DNA of 64,000 nucleotides from JAANXG01 sp963731035 (GTDB lineage: Bacteria; Pseudomonadota; Gammaproteobacteria; Arenicellales; JAANXG01). The notes below the pieces were generated by a model. It saw only the letters and a program-made list of their open reading frames with translations, made no database searches and was not told the DNA's origin. The stretch is from the NCBI GenBank assembly GCA_963731035.1, contig CAVSUY010000003.1, positions 62,001 through 126,000 of the forward strand, written 5' to 3'. Of the stretch, positions 1-8,948 are shown in pieces. Position 1 is the stretch's first letter, and every line of letters starts with the position of its first letter. Position numbers and translations under genes: made by a program.

Positions 1-46
1 TCGTACCCTCGATTCGCAATGCCGTCGTAGCATCGCAACGGCCGGA

Positions 47-1597
47 ATGCGATCATCCGGAATCCGGCTGACCCCTGACTCGGAGACGATCCCGATTAAT
101 TCCCTGCCCGCTCAACTGCTGGCCGCCGTCGTCGCCGGCTGCATTGGAGTCTTCGGCTTCGGACCCTTCGACTACTTCTGGGCCGCGCTGGTGTCCGCCG
201 CCGCCGTCACCTGGTTGTGGTGGGACGCAGCTCCGCGGCGCGCAGCATGGCTCGGTTTCGCCTACGGCGCAGGACTGTTCGGCGCCGGTGTTTCCTGGGT
301 ATACGTCAGTATGCACGTCTACGGCCACATGTCCCCCTGGATGGCGATATTGGCGGTCATGGTGTTCGTGGCCATCCTGTCCCTTTATCCGGCGCTCGTG
401 GGCTGGATATACCGCGGGATCCTGGCGCGCCACCGCGTTGCGGGCACCGTAGTCGGCCTGCCGGCGCTGTGGGCGCTGGGCGAATGGGTCCGCAGTTGGG
501 CGTTTACCGGTTTTCCCTGGCTCAGCCTGGGTTATAGCCAGGTCGATTCCTGGTTGAGGGGCTGGTCGCCGGTGCTAGGCATCTACGGCGTATCGTGGCT
601 GACGATGCTGACCGCGGTGCTGCTGGTATGGATCGGCAAGTACCGGGACCGGCGCCGATGGTATGCGGCGTCCGCCGCCGCGATCATGTGGCTGGCGGGC
701 CTGGTTCTCGGCCAGGTGATGTGGACGAACCCGGTCGGCAAGCCCGTGAAGGTGGCGCTGGTGCAGGGCAACGTTTCATTGGAGGAGAAGTGGGCCGCTG
801 ACAGGCGACCGGCGATCATGAAGCGCTACCTGGTTTTGAGCAACCACCTGGAGGACCGGGACCTGATCGTATGGCCGGAGGCTGCGCTGCCCTATTTCAT
901 CGACGAGGTGGACGACCGCGTCTGGCGGAGCATGCGCCAACATCCCGCCGATTTCATCCTGGGCGTGCTGGAGCGCGAGTCGGACGGCCACGAGCTGCAC
1001 GTGTTCAATAGCGTAGTGGCCATCACCCACGGAGCCCCGCAGGTATATCGCAAGGCCCATCTCGTGCCTTTCGGCGAGTATCTGCCGCTCAGGCCCTTGT
1101 TCGGCTGGGTGATCGACTATCTCCACATCCCGATGTCGGATTTCAGTGCCTGGCCCGGGCCGGACCAGGGCCCGTTGAAGGCGGGCGGCACCCTGGTCGG
1201 GGTGACTATCTGTTACGAGGATGCTTTTCCCGAAGACCTCATGAAGTCGCTGCCCGCGGCCGAGATCCTGGCGAACGTCAGCGAGGACGCCTGGTTCGGT
1301 CTTTCCCTGGCGCCGGGCCAGCGCATCCAAATGGCACGGATGCGCGCCATAGAGACCCAGCGCCCGATGCTGCGCGCCGCCAACACCGGCGTATCGGCGA
1401 TCATCGACGACGAGGGCACCATCACTGCCCGCTCCCGGCAGTTCGTGGAAGCCGTAGTAAAGGGCTCGGTGCAGCCGAGAAAAGGCTCGACCCCGTTCAT
1501 CTTCTGGGGCAATCGGGGGATCGTGTCCTTGGCGGGGCTCCTGCTGTTGCTGGCCGTGGTGGTCAATATCCGCAGCCGCGAGACTCAACCCCGGTAG
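47..1597 (+). CDS. lnt: Apolipoprotein N-acyltransferase Lnt
   Basis: Adds the third, amide-linked acyl chain to the N-terminal cysteine of lipoproteins in the inner membrane, the last step of lipoprotein maturation. The 516-residue protein has about six hydrophobic segments in residues 20-225, then a nitrilase-type periplasmic domain, then a final hydrophobic helix (about 490-508). The catalytic triad is visible: Glu278 in WPEAALPYF, Lys336 in YRKAHLVPFGEY and Cys389 in VTICYEDAF. Length fits the family. A short open frame ends at position 30 just upstream and could be the tail of the usual neighbour (corC), but ten codons are too few to call. The stop codon lies inside a palindromic repeat. 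Confidence 0.95.
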   Translation: MRSSGIRLTPDSETIPINSLPAQLLAAVVAGCIGVFGFGPFDYFWAALVSAAAVTWLWWDAAPRRAAWLGFAYGAGLFGAGVSWVYVSMHVYGHMSPWMAILAVMVFVAILSLYPALVGWIYRGILARHRVAGTVVGLPALWALGEWVRSWAFTGFPWLSLGYSQVDSWLRGWSPVLGIYGVSWLTMLTAVLLVWIGKYRDRRRWYAASAAAIMWLAGLVLGQVMWTNPVGKPVKVALVQGNVSLEEKWAADRRPAIMKRYLVLSNHLEDRDLIVWPEAALPYFIDEVDDRVWRSMRQHPADFILGVLERESDGHELHVFNSVVAITHGAPQVYRKAHLVPFGEYLPLRPLFGWVIDYLHIPMSDFSAWPGPDQGPLKAGGTLVGVTICYEDAFPEDLMKSLPAAEILANVSEDAWFGLSLAPGQRIQMARMRAIETQRPMLRAANTGVSAIIDDEGTITARSRQFVEAVVKGSVQPRKGSTPFIFWGNRGIVSLAGLLLLLAVVVNIRSRETQPR

Positions 1598-1617
1598 GTC
1601 GGCATTCATCCCGACCT
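1594..1617 (+). repeat. Short palindromic repeat, GTAGGTCGG family, copy 1
   Basis: AGGTCGG (1596-1602) and CCGACCT (1611-1617) form an inverted repeat with an 8-base loop. The TAG at 1595-1597 is the lnt stop codon. A 22-base core matches the copy at 8025-8046 (opposite strand) at 19 of 22 positions, and related copies lie at 7975-7997 and 43787-43809. It may also act as a transcription terminator or mRNA 3' stabiliser. Confidence 0.7.
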
Positions 1618-1949
1618 GCTCGCTCGTCGTCATTGCGAGGCGGCGTAGCCGCCGCGGCAATCCAGAGGTCCAATCGCAGTAATCCAAACAACGTGGAGGA
1701 TGCTGTGTGATGTCGGAGTACGGATTGTTCGCAGGAGTGCCCTGCATGAACCGGGGAGGGGTTTGCGCGGGACGCCACGGGTACCTCCCTGTAGGCTCGC
1801 CTCCCCCCAACCCATGCTCTCCCCAGTCCATTCAACTACCGATCAACGACGGACGCAGTGCAAATTCACAGGCCGTTTGCGCTCAACCTGACCCTTTCCG
1901 CAAGCAGGAGAGGGTACCGGAAAGGTAACAAGGAGTTGGTTTGTTGCCG
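1598..1949. other. Intergenic region between lnt and the Cys/Met PLP enzyme
   Basis: This 352-base gap between two convergent genes holds two different dispersed repeats at its left end (1594-1617 and 1628-1665). Short overlapping open frames exist around 1700-1930, but none has a convincing start site or recognisable product. I see no RNA gene here. Confidence 0.6.
1628..1665 (+). repeat. Dispersed 38-bp repeat (CGTCATTGCGAGG...GGCAATCCAG), copy 1
   Basis: The outer 13 and 10 bases are identical to a second 38-base copy on the opposite strand at 41913-41950, while the inner 15 bases differ but stay GC-rich and partly palindromic. From general knowledge, repeats of this form are scattered between genes in many Proteobacteria. 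They have no coding content. Confidence 0.75.
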
Positions 1950-3158
1950 TTACAGGTGGGCCAGTGCCTGTTCCATGTCGGCACACAGATCTTCTGGGTC
2001 TTCGATGCCGACGGAGAATCTGAAGACGCCGTCGCCGGCGTATTCTCGGTAGGAGCGTTCCTGGGCCGCAGTGAGCTTGAAAGTGGTCTCCAGCATGTCG
2101 GCGGTGGGGATGTAGAACAGCAGGCTCCGGTGGTGGCCGAGGGACACCGCGTAGTGGATGATGTTGAGGTGCTCGGACAGGATGCGGGCGGCGGCGGGGC
2201 CGTCCTGGACCTGGAAAGAGATCATGCCCGAGTTGTTCTTCATTTGCATTTGCGCCAGCTCACGCTGCGGGTGTGAAGCTAATCCCGGGTAGATCACACG
2301 CTTGATCTTCGGATGGGATTCCAGGAACACGGCCACCGCCTGGGCGGCGCGTTCGTGGGCCTCCATGCGGATCGGCAGGGTCGCCAGGCCGCGCATGATC
2401 AGCCAGGCGTTGAAAGGGCTGATGACGCCGCCGATTCGGACAGCGATCTTACGGCGCAGGTCCGACAGAAGCTCGCGGCCGCCGATGACGGCGCCGCCCA
2501 GCGCGTCGCCGTGGCCGCCCAGGTACTTGGTCAGGGAATGGAGAACCAGGTCGGCGCCGAGCTCGATGGGACGTGTGGCGATCGGCGTGGCGAAGGTCGA
2601 ATCCACCGCCAGCAGGGCCCCTGCTTGCCGGGCGATATCCGCTACGGCTTCGATGTCCGTCAGGCGGAGGATCGGGTTGGCCGGGGTCTCGGCATAGACC
2701 AGCCGGGTGCCCGGGGTGACCGCAGCGCGGACTTCGTCGAGGTCGGCCATGTTGACCTTGGTCACCTTCACGCCGATCTCGGGAAACATGTCGTTGGTGA
2801 GCTCGGATGCCGCCGCGTAGGCCACGTCGCTGATGACCAGGTGATCGCCGGGCTTGAGCAGGTGAAAGAACAACGCCGACACCGCCGCCATCCCGGAAGC
2901 AAAGGCCATGCAGGATTCGCCGCCTTCCAGCAGCGCCAGCTTGCGCTCCAGTTGATCGACGGTGGGATTGGACCAGCGCGTATAGAAGAACGGCGTGTCC
3001 TCCGACAGGCCCTCGACCGAGAAAGCGGCCTCGGGATCGGCGATGAAGGTCGAGGACATGACGAGATTCGGTGCTGAGGCCCCGGTGACCGGGTCTGGAG
3101 CCTCGCCGCCATGCACGGCGATGGTCTTGGGTTTGGCGTTGGATGGGAGCTTGGTCAT
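1950..3158 (-). CDS. Cys/Met-metabolism PLP enzyme, probably O-succinylhomoserine sulfhydrylase
   Basis: A 402-residue fold-type I PLP enzyme of the trans-sulfuration family. The Schiff-base lysine is Lys211 in the typical SLTKYLGGHGDALGG stretch, and Asp186 (AVDSTFATP) is the residue expected to hold the pyridine nitrogen. The N-terminal FYTRWSNPT stretch supplies the Tyr and Arg that bind the cofactor phosphate of the neighbouring subunit. The direct sulfhydrylation route (metZ type) is the likeliest role because this length and sequence style are typical of Gammaproteobacteria that use MetZ. Methionine gamma-lyase or cystathionine gamma-synthase cannot be excluded by eye. It stands alone, convergent with lnt. 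Confidence 0.85.
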   Translation of the reverse strand: MTKLPSNAKPKTIAVHGGEAPDPVTGASAPNLVMSSTFIADPEAAFSVEGLSEDTPFFYTRWSNPTVDQLERKLALLEGGESCMAFASGMAAVSALFFHLLKPGDHLVISDVAYAAASELTNDMFPEIGVKVTKVNMADLDEVRAAVTPGTRLVYAETPANPILRLTDIEAVADIARQAGALLAVDSTFATPIATRPIELGADLVLHSLTKYLGGHGDALGGAVIGGRELLSDLRRKIAVRIGGVISPFNAWLIMRGLATLPIRMEAHERAAQAVAVFLESHPKIKRVIYPGLASHPQRELAQMQMKNNSGMISFQVQDGPAAARILSEHLNIIHYAVSLGHHRSLLFYIPTADMLETTFKLTAAQERSYREYAGDGVFRFSVGIEDPEDLCADMEQALAHL

Positions 3159-3280
3159 CGGCTGTTCCTGTTTGATGTGCGTCTTGTCGGTGGGGCATAG
3201 CGCCCGTGGATTGTCTTGTAATCGTGGCTGACGGCAATCGCTCCCCGCGATTCGCCGCCCTTTCCCCGCTCGTGGAGGTC

Positions 3281-3344
3281 GAAGCCGCTCCTACGATCCG
3301 AGGTTCCGCGCGGTGCCAAAGCCCCGGATCGTAGGAGCGGCTTC
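3281..3344. repeat. REP-like inverted pair, GTAGGAGCGGCTTC family, copy 1
   Basis: The 20-base arm at 3281-3300 is the exact reverse complement of 3325-3344, with a 24-base loop. The right arm continues with CAGCCGCGAT to 3352, as in the second pair at 39502-39580. It lies between two leftward genes. In RNA it would fold into a long stem. Confidence 0.8.
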
Positions 3345-3378
3345 AGCCGCGATTAAACCCGACCCGCAGTCGCGCACC

Positions 3379-4419
3379 TCAAAAGCGGTCGATAACCAGG
3401 ATCCCAGGCTCGCGGCGTCGGTCCAGGCGCGGCAGTTCGACCGCAGCGGCTTCCAGCGTGATGGTATCCGCGACGAGGGCTTCCGGTTCCAGGCGTCCGT
3501 CGAGGATCATATCCAGCATACCGTCATAGCGGTGCGCCTGCATGCCGTGGCTGCCGACGATCTCCAGCTCACCGGCGATGATCGCGTCCACGGGCAGTGC
3601 GGGGCGCGGGTCCTCGGTTCCCATCAGTCCCACCTGGATATGCCGGCCCCGCTTGCGCAGGCACTCGATGGAATTGGAACAGGTTTGCGGGTGTCCCAGG
3701 GCGTCGATGGACAAGTGGGCCCCATGCCCCGTCGCGTTCTTCACGCGCCCGGGAACGTCCCGCTCTTTGGCGGCGTTAATGACGACTTCCGCGCCGAGCC
3801 GCCGTGCCAGGTCCAGTATGCCCTCGTCGACGTCGACGCCGATCACCCGTGCGCCCAGGGCGCGGGCGATCATGATTGCCGACAGCCCGACACCCCCGCA
3901 GCCATGGACCGCCAGCCATTGACCCTCGCCCAGTCCACCCTGATCCACAACCGCCCGGAAGGCGGTCGCGAATCGGCACCCCAGACTTGCACCCACCACG
4001 AAGCTGACCGGCTCCGGAAGCGGTACCAGGTTGGTATCGGCGAAATCCACCGCTACCAACTCGGCGAAGGAGCCCCAGTGGGTGAAGCCCGGCTGAAACT
4101 GGTTGTCGCAGACCTGGTGGTCTCCCTGCCGGCAGTAGACGCAGTGCCCGCAGCCGCACACGAAGGGCAGCGTCACGCGATCCCCTGAATGCCAGCGCGT
4201 CACCTCGGCGCCGACGGCCTCGACAACTCCCGTCAACTCGTGCCCGGGCACGTGGGGCAGGGTGATCGAGGGATCGTGCCCCATCCAGCCGTGCCAGTCG
4301 CTGCGGCACAAACCAGTCGCGCGCACCGCAATCACGACGCCGTGCTCCGGCGGGCGCGGGTCCGGTACTTCGCGAATGGTGAGAGGCTGCCTGAACGCGT
4401 CGAAGACGGCGGCTTTCAT
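3379..4419 (-). CDS. Zinc-dependent alcohol dehydrogenase, MDR family
   Basis: A 346-residue medium-chain dehydrogenase/reductase. The N-terminal GroES-like domain has the catalytic-zinc residues Cys38 and His60-Glu61 (GHELTG). It also has a four-cysteine structural-zinc lobe (Cys90, Cys93, Cys96, Cys104). The Rossmann domain carries HGCGGVGLSA near residue 172, followed by an acidic VDVDEG stretch that points to NAD rather than NADP. The substrate is not evident; alcohols or polyols are both plausible. It ends near the REP pair, starts 22 bases downstream of mgtE on the same strand and may be co-transcribed with it. Confidence 0.85.
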   Translation of the reverse strand: MKAAVFDAFRQPLTIREVPDPRPPEHGVVIAVRATGLCRSDWHGWMGHDPSITLPHVPGHELTGVVEAVGAEVTRWHSGDRVTLPFVCGCGHCVYCRQGDHQVCDNQFQPGFTHWGSFAELVAVDFADTNLVPLPEPVSFVVGASLGCRFATAFRAVVDQGGLGEGQWLAVHGCGGVGLSAIMIARALGARVIGVDVDEGILDLARRLGAEVVINAAKERDVPGRVKNATGHGAHLSIDALGHPQTCSNSIECLRKRGRHIQVGLMGTEDPRPALPVDAIIAGELEIVGSHGMQAHRYDGMLDMILDGRLEPEALVADTITLEAAAVELPRLDRRREPGILVIDRF

Positions 4420-4440
4420 CGAGTATTCCGGGACAGGATC

Positions 4441-5784
4441 CTAGGTCAGAAAAAGGGCGGCCAGTCCCAGCACCGAGAAGAAACCCACCACATCCGTAAC
4501 GGTGGTCAGCGCGACTCCGCCGGCCAGGGCAGGGTCGATGCCGAGCCTGTCGATGACGATGGGCAGGGCGACGCCGGCTAGCGCAGCGAACACCAGGTTC
4601 ACGAATATCGCCGCCGCGACCACGAGGCCCAGCTCGAAGTCGTGGTACCAGACGATGGCCACCAGAGCCACGACGATCGCCCACACCACACCGTTCAGGC
4701 TGCCCACCAGAAACTCCTTTCTCAACACCTTCCAGGCGTTGGCGCCCGAGATGATCCCGGTTCCCAGGCCGCGGATCACCACGGTCAGGGTCTGGGTGCC
4801 GGCGTTGCCTCCCATGCTCGCCACGATGGGCATCAACACTGCAAGCGCCACCAGGCGCTGGATGGTGGTCTCGAACTGCCCGATGACCATGGACGCGATA
4901 ATGGCCGTGACCAGGTTGACGCCGAGCCATACCGAGCGGCTTCGGGTCGTGTATCGCACCGGCGCAAAAATGTCCTCGTCCTCGCTCAAGCCCGCCCGCG
5001 CCATGACCGAGCGGTCCGCGGTCTCGCGGATCACGTCCACGACGTCGTCGATGGTGATGCGGCCGATTACCTTGTAGTCGTCATCTACGACGGGTGCCGA
5101 GATCAGGTTGTATTTCGAAAACTGTTCGGCGACTTCCTCCTCGGAGTCCAGTGCCTTGAACACCTTGGGCTCGTTGTCGAAATGGTCCATGACACGGTCG
5201 CTCGGCGACGCGGTGAGCAGGGCGGCGAGGCGAAGGATGCCGCGCAGCCGCATCTTGCGGTCCACCACGAACAGCTTGTCGGTGTGATCGGGCAGCCGTC
5301 CGAGGATACGCAGGTAGCGGATCACCACGCGGATGGGAACGTTGCCGCGTACCACCAGCGTATCGACGTCCATCAGGCCGCCGGCGGTGTCCTCCGGGTA
5401 GGAGAGGACCTCGCCCAGTCCTGCGCGCGCGGCTTTGTCTACCGTGAACAGGACGTCCGCCAGGACCTCGTCCGGGAGCACCGGGATCAGGTCGGCGATG
5501 TCGTCGGTGTCGAGCTCCCGGATCGCGGCCACCATCTCCGCCTTGTCCGTATCGGCGAGCAGGTCGGCCTGCACGCCTTCCGAAACCTCTACCAGGACTT
5601 CGCCTTTCGTGGCGGTGTCGATCTCGACCCAGGCCAGGTCGCGCTGCTCCGGCGTCAGGCTCTCCAGCAGCCGGGCGATGTCCGCCGGATGAAGGCCCGC
5701 AAGCATCGTCCTGATGGCCGGGCGGTCCTCGGCATCGATCGCTTCGATCAGGCGGTCGAGCTGCTCTTCGGGGAGATCGGCCAT
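4441..5784 (-). CDS. mgtE: Magnesium transporter MgtE
   Basis: A 447-residue Mg2+ channel/transporter. It has an N-terminal helical superhelical domain (about 1-125, acidic, LHPADIARLLESL type), a pair of CBS domains (about 130-255) that sense cytoplasmic Mg2+, and five membrane helices from about residue 285 to the end, including the family GGNAGTQTLTVVIRG stretch. It lies downstream of ptsI, the usual position in this gammaproteobacterial block, with a 135-base gap between them. Confidence 0.95.
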   Translation of the reverse strand: MADLPEEQLDRLIEAIDAEDRPAIRTMLAGLHPADIARLLESLTPEQRDLAWVEIDTATKGEVLVEVSEGVQADLLADTDKAEMVAAIRELDTDDIADLIPVLPDEVLADVLFTVDKAARAGLGEVLSYPEDTAGGLMDVDTLVVRGNVPIRVVIRYLRILGRLPDHTDKLFVVDRKMRLRGILRLAALLTASPSDRVMDHFDNEPKVFKALDSEEEVAEQFSKYNLISAPVVDDDYKVIGRITIDDVVDVIRETADRSVMARAGLSEDEDIFAPVRYTTRSRSVWLGVNLVTAIIASMVIGQFETTIQRLVALAVLMPIVASMGGNAGTQTLTVVIRGLGTGIISGANAWKVLRKEFLVGSLNGVVWAIVVALVAIVWYHDFELGLVVAAAIFVNLVFAALAGVALPIVIDRLGIDPALAGGVALTTVTDVVGFFSVLGLAALFLT

Positions 5785-5919
5785 GGCGCTTAGTATCCTG
5801 GCGGCACGCGGTCAACGGGCGGAGCGCTCAAGTTAGCATACTTCATTCCGCGGTATCCAATTCAGGGGGGCGCGACCGGCGACGATGACGTGTCGGTCGA
5901 ACCTTCGGCAGATGACGGT

Positions 5920-7647
5920 TCAGGAACGATCCAGGGCCGTGACGAGATCGCGGATATCCTGGCTGTTCCTGCATTCGAGGACTTGTTGCGCGACGTGTTC
6001 CGAGGCGGCCACTTCCGTGCCCAGGACCTTCTTTTTGACTTCCAGCAGCACTGCGGCATCCATGCTGAAAATGCGCAGTCCCAAGCCCAGCAGCAGCTTG
6101 GTGAACTTCGGATCACCGGCCATCTCGCCGCACATCGTGACCGGTATGTTCGCCCGCCGGCCGGCGTCGATGGTCATCTTGATGAGCCGCAGAACGGAAG
6201 GGTGCAGGGGATCGTAGAGGTAGTTGACTTCGTCATCCACGCGGTCGATGGCCAGAGTGTACTGAATGAGATCGTTGGTTCCGATGGACAGAAAGTCGAG
6301 CCGCGACGCGAACAGGTCCGCGCAGACCGCTGCCGCGGGAACCTCGATCATGCCGCCTATGGGCAGGTCCTCGTTGAACTGCTTTCCTTCCCGCCGGAGC
6401 TCTCCCTTGACTTCCTCGATGAGGTCCATGACCTGCGTCAGCTCGTCGAGGTTGGAGAGCATGGGGATCATCATCTGCACCTGCCCGCAGGTGGAAGCGC
6501 GAAAGATGGCCCTGAGCTGGGGCTTGAACAGTGATGGTTCCTTAAGGCACAAGCGCACCGCACGCAGTCCCAGGGCGGGATTGGTGGGGTCTTCGCCGCG
6601 CCCGCCGTCCACCTGCTTGTCGGCACCCAGGTCCAGGGTTCGGATGGTGACCGGGTTCTTCATCTGTTTCATGACCCGGCAATAGGCGGTGAACTGTTCC
6701 GTTTCCTGGGGCGGCCGGGAGCGGTTCATGAACAGGTACTCGGTGCGGTACAGGCCGACGCCGTGGGGATTCGCCTTCATCGCCGAGTCGATATCCCCCG
6801 GCAGCTCGATATTCGCCAGCAGGGTGACCGCTACCCCGTCCCTGGTGACGGCGGGCTTGGAGACCAGCGTCTGGAGCTCGAGCTGTTTGGCTTCGACATA
6901 CCGGCGCCGCCGCTCGAAGGCCTGCAGGATCGCTTCGTCCGCTCCTGCCATCACGATCCCGCGCTTCCCATCCACCACCACCACTTCGTCGTGGTCGATA
7001 TAGCGCGTCGCCCCGTGCAGGCCGACGATGGCGGGTATGTTCAGGCTCCGGGCCAGGATGGCGGTGTGCGAGATCGGCCCGCCGAGGTCTATGGCGAAGG
7101 CGGCCGTCTTGTGGTTTTTGAGCAAGACGGCGTCCGCCGGCGACAGATCGTGGGCGATGATGATCCGGCCTTCCAGCTGATTCGTGATGTGCCCGAGCGT
7201 TTCGTGACGGATGTTGAGGAGGTTTCGCTGGATGCGGTTCACCACGTGCTCTACGTCCTGGCGCTTGCTGCGAAGGTATTCGTCGTCCATGGCGTCGAAT
7301 GCCTCGATGAGAGCCGATGAATGGATCTGCAGAGCGCGTTCGGCATTGAGATTCATGGTTCGGATCGTCTCGATCGGCTGGTCGACGATCAGCGGGTCCT
7401 GGAGCATCAACACATAAGCGTCGATGAAAGAAGCGCTCTCCGACGGGGCGCCTGCAGGGATGTTGGCGGCGATGTCTTCGAGCTGCCTGCGGGCCTTTCT
7501 TAGAGCCTTTCGAAATCGCTCGATCTCCTGTTTCTGCTCGCTCTCCGGTATGGAGTATTCCGGTATGTTGACTGTTCCGCCGCTGAGCACAAAGGCCCTG
7601 CCAATGGCGATGCCCTTACCGACGCCGGCTCCGTGCAGTATGAGCAT
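5920..7647 (-). CDS. ptsI: Phosphoenolpyruvate-protein phosphotransferase, enzyme I
   Basis: Transfers phosphate from PEP to HPr in the cytoplasm. At 575 residues it is the classic enzyme I, without the GAF domain of the PtsP type. The phosphorylated histidine is His194 in GGPISHTAILARSLNIPA, and the PEP-binding barrel has the MCGEMAGD stretch near the C-terminus. No sugar permease gene is in the window, so together with HPr, PtsN, RapZ and RpoN this is most simply read as a regulatory PTS. It starts 3 bases after ptsH ends, so the two are surely co-transcribed. Confidence 0.95.
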   Translation of the reverse strand: MLILHGAGVGKGIAIGRAFVLSGGTVNIPEYSIPESEQKQEIERFRKALRKARRQLEDIAANIPAGAPSESASFIDAYVLMLQDPLIVDQPIETIRTMNLNAERALQIHSSALIEAFDAMDDEYLRSKRQDVEHVVNRIQRNLLNIRHETLGHITNQLEGRIIIAHDLSPADAVLLKNHKTAAFAIDLGGPISHTAILARSLNIPAIVGLHGATRYIDHDEVVVVDGKRGIVMAGADEAILQAFERRRRYVEAKQLELQTLVSKPAVTRDGVAVTLLANIELPGDIDSAMKANPHGVGLYRTEYLFMNRSRPPQETEQFTAYCRVMKQMKNPVTIRTLDLGADKQVDGGRGEDPTNPALGLRAVRLCLKEPSLFKPQLRAIFRASTCGQVQMMIPMLSNLDELTQVMDLIEEVKGELRREGKQFNEDLPIGGMIEVPAAAVCADLFASRLDFLSIGTNDLIQYTLAIDRVDDEVNYLYDPLHPSVLRLIKMTIDAGRRANIPVTMCGEMAGDPKFTKLLLGLGLRIFSMDAAVLLEVKKKVLGTEVAASEHVAQQVLECRNSQDIRDLVTALDRS

Positions 7648-7650
7648 CGG

Positions 7651-7920
7651 CTATTCCTCCTCGCCGAACAGGTCGTCGATCAAGGTCGCCACGGACTCCA
7701 TCGCCTGCGTTTCGTCCTCTCCTTCAACGTGCAGCTCCAGCTCGGTACCCTGGGAAGCGGCGAGCATCATGACGCCCATGATGCTCTTGGCATCGGCGCT
7801 CTTGACGCCGTTGAGGACCGTTACGGTGCTTTCGAAGCGGCCGGCCGTGTTCACGAGCTTCGCCGCCGCCCGCGCGTGCAGGCCCAGCTTGTTTCTGATA
7901 GTGACGGTTTGTCGAAGCAT
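7651..7920 (-). CDS. ptsH: HPr phosphocarrier protein (NPr-like)
   Basis: An 89-residue phosphocarrier between enzyme I and EIIA proteins. The active-site histidine is His15 (KLGLHARAAAKLV). The regulatory serine site is intact as Ser46 in AKSIMGVMML. HPr kinase genes (hprK) usually found in related versions of this cluster are absent here, so whether Ser46 is phosphorylated is open. A mannose-type EIIA gene often found just upstream is also missing; the 122-base gap to rapZ holds two palindromic repeats instead. Confidence 0.93.
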   Translation of the reverse strand: MLRQTVTIRNKLGLHARAAAKLVNTAGRFESTVTVLNGVKSADAKSIMGVMMLAASQGTELELHVEGEDETQAMESVATLIDDLFGEEE

Positions 7921-7974
7921 CGATTACGGTTGCAGACTGGTCGTGAAGATATTAAATCAGAAACCCGTATTCCT

Positions 7975-7997
7975 GTAGGTCGGGATTTTATCCCGAC
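7975..7997 (+). repeat. Short palindromic repeat, GTAGGTCGG family, copy 2
   Basis: GTAGGTCGGGATTTTATCCCGAC, split here as GTCGGGAT (7979-7986) against ATCCCGAC (7990-7997): an 8-base inverted repeat with a 3-base loop. It lies between rapZ and ptsH, 28 bases from copy 3, which faces the other way. Confidence 0.7.
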
Positions 7998-8024
7998 AAA
8001 TGCGTGGGCGACCCCGGCGCCGAT

Positions 8025-8046
8025 GTCGGTATGAACGCCGATCTAC
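8025..8046 (-). repeat. Short palindromic repeat, GTAGGTCGG family, copy 3
   Basis: Read on the minus strand this is GTAGATCGGCGTTCATACCGAC, 19 of 22 bases identical to copy 1. The TAG within its first four bases is the stop codon of rapZ. Copies 2 and 3 face each other and could form alternative hairpins between rapZ and ptsH. Confidence 0.65.
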
Positions 8047-8912
8047 ATGTCCGGCGTATGCGGCATCTCGCGGTGACGCACCTGCACGTGAAACGGTTTG
8101 TCGGCGAAGTGAGCCGCGAGTCGGTCCGCTACGTACACCGAGCGGTGCTGACCGCCCGTGCAGCCGATCGCTACCGTGATATAGCTGCGGTTCTCGGATT
8201 GGAACGCCGGCAGCCAATATTCGACGAAGTCGCGTATCTGCCTGATCATCTCGCCCACGCGTTCCGATTTGCCGAGGAACTCCCGGACCGCCGGATCAAG
8301 GCCGGTCAGCGGTTTCAGGGATTCCTCCCAATGGGGGTTGGGCAGGCAGCGCACGTCGAAGACGAAATCCGCGTCCCGGGGAACGGAGTGCTTGTATCCA
8401 AATGACTCGAACAGCAGGGTGAGCGACTCACCGATCTCGCGGCCCGCGAAATCCCTCACCAAGCCCCGCAGCTCCTGGGGTGTGGTGTCGCTGGTGTCGA
8501 TTCGCCGGGCGGCGGCCATCGCCAGGGGCTCCAGCAGCTCTTTCTCCCGGCGGATGCCTTCGACCAGGGCGGTGCCCTGGTCTGTGAGGGGATGCTTGCG
8601 GCGGGTCTCGCTGAAGCGCTTGACCAGTATTTCCTCGTTGGCTTCGAGGAACAAGATCCTGCAGTCCAGTCCCAGGTGCTCCAACTCTTCGAGATTCGCA
8701 GGCAAGGCACGAAGGAACCGCCGGTTCCTCGAATCTATGCTGACGGCGCAATCCTTCAGCCCATCCTCCTGCTGGTTCATGAAGTCCTCGGCGAACCGCG
8801 ACAGCAGGTTGGCAGGCAGGTTGTCGATGCAGTAACAGCCGAGGTCCTCCAATGCCTGCAACGCAATGGACTTGCCCGACCCGGAGAGCCCGCTGACGAG
8901 AAAAAAATTCAT
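8043..8912 (-). CDS. rapZ: RNase adapter protein RapZ
   Basis: A 289-residue nucleotide-binding protein which, in enterobacteria, presents small RNAs to RNase E and so controls glucosamine-6-phosphate synthase. The Walker A motif GLSGSGKS is at residues 8-15, and the C-terminal domain has GCTGGQHRSVY typical of the YvcJ/RapZ family. It lies 36 bases downstream of ptsN, directly, without the hprK gene that separates them in many Beta- and Gammaproteobacteria. Confidence 0.94.
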   Translation of the reverse strand: MNFFLVSGLSGSGKSIALQALEDLGCYCIDNLPANLLSRFAEDFMNQQEDGLKDCAVSIDSRNRRFLRALPANLEELEHLGLDCRILFLEANEEILVKRFSETRRKHPLTDQGTALVEGIRREKELLEPLAMAAARRIDTSDTTPQELRGLVRDFAGREIGESLTLLFESFGYKHSVPRDADFVFDVRCLPNPHWEESLKPLTGLDPAVREFLGKSERVGEMIRQIRDFVEYWLPAFQSENRSYITVAIGCTGGQHRSVYVADRLAAHFADKPFHVQVRHREMPHTPDM

Positions 8913-8948
8913 CCCATGACGAGATAATTACTCGAATCGACCGTGATT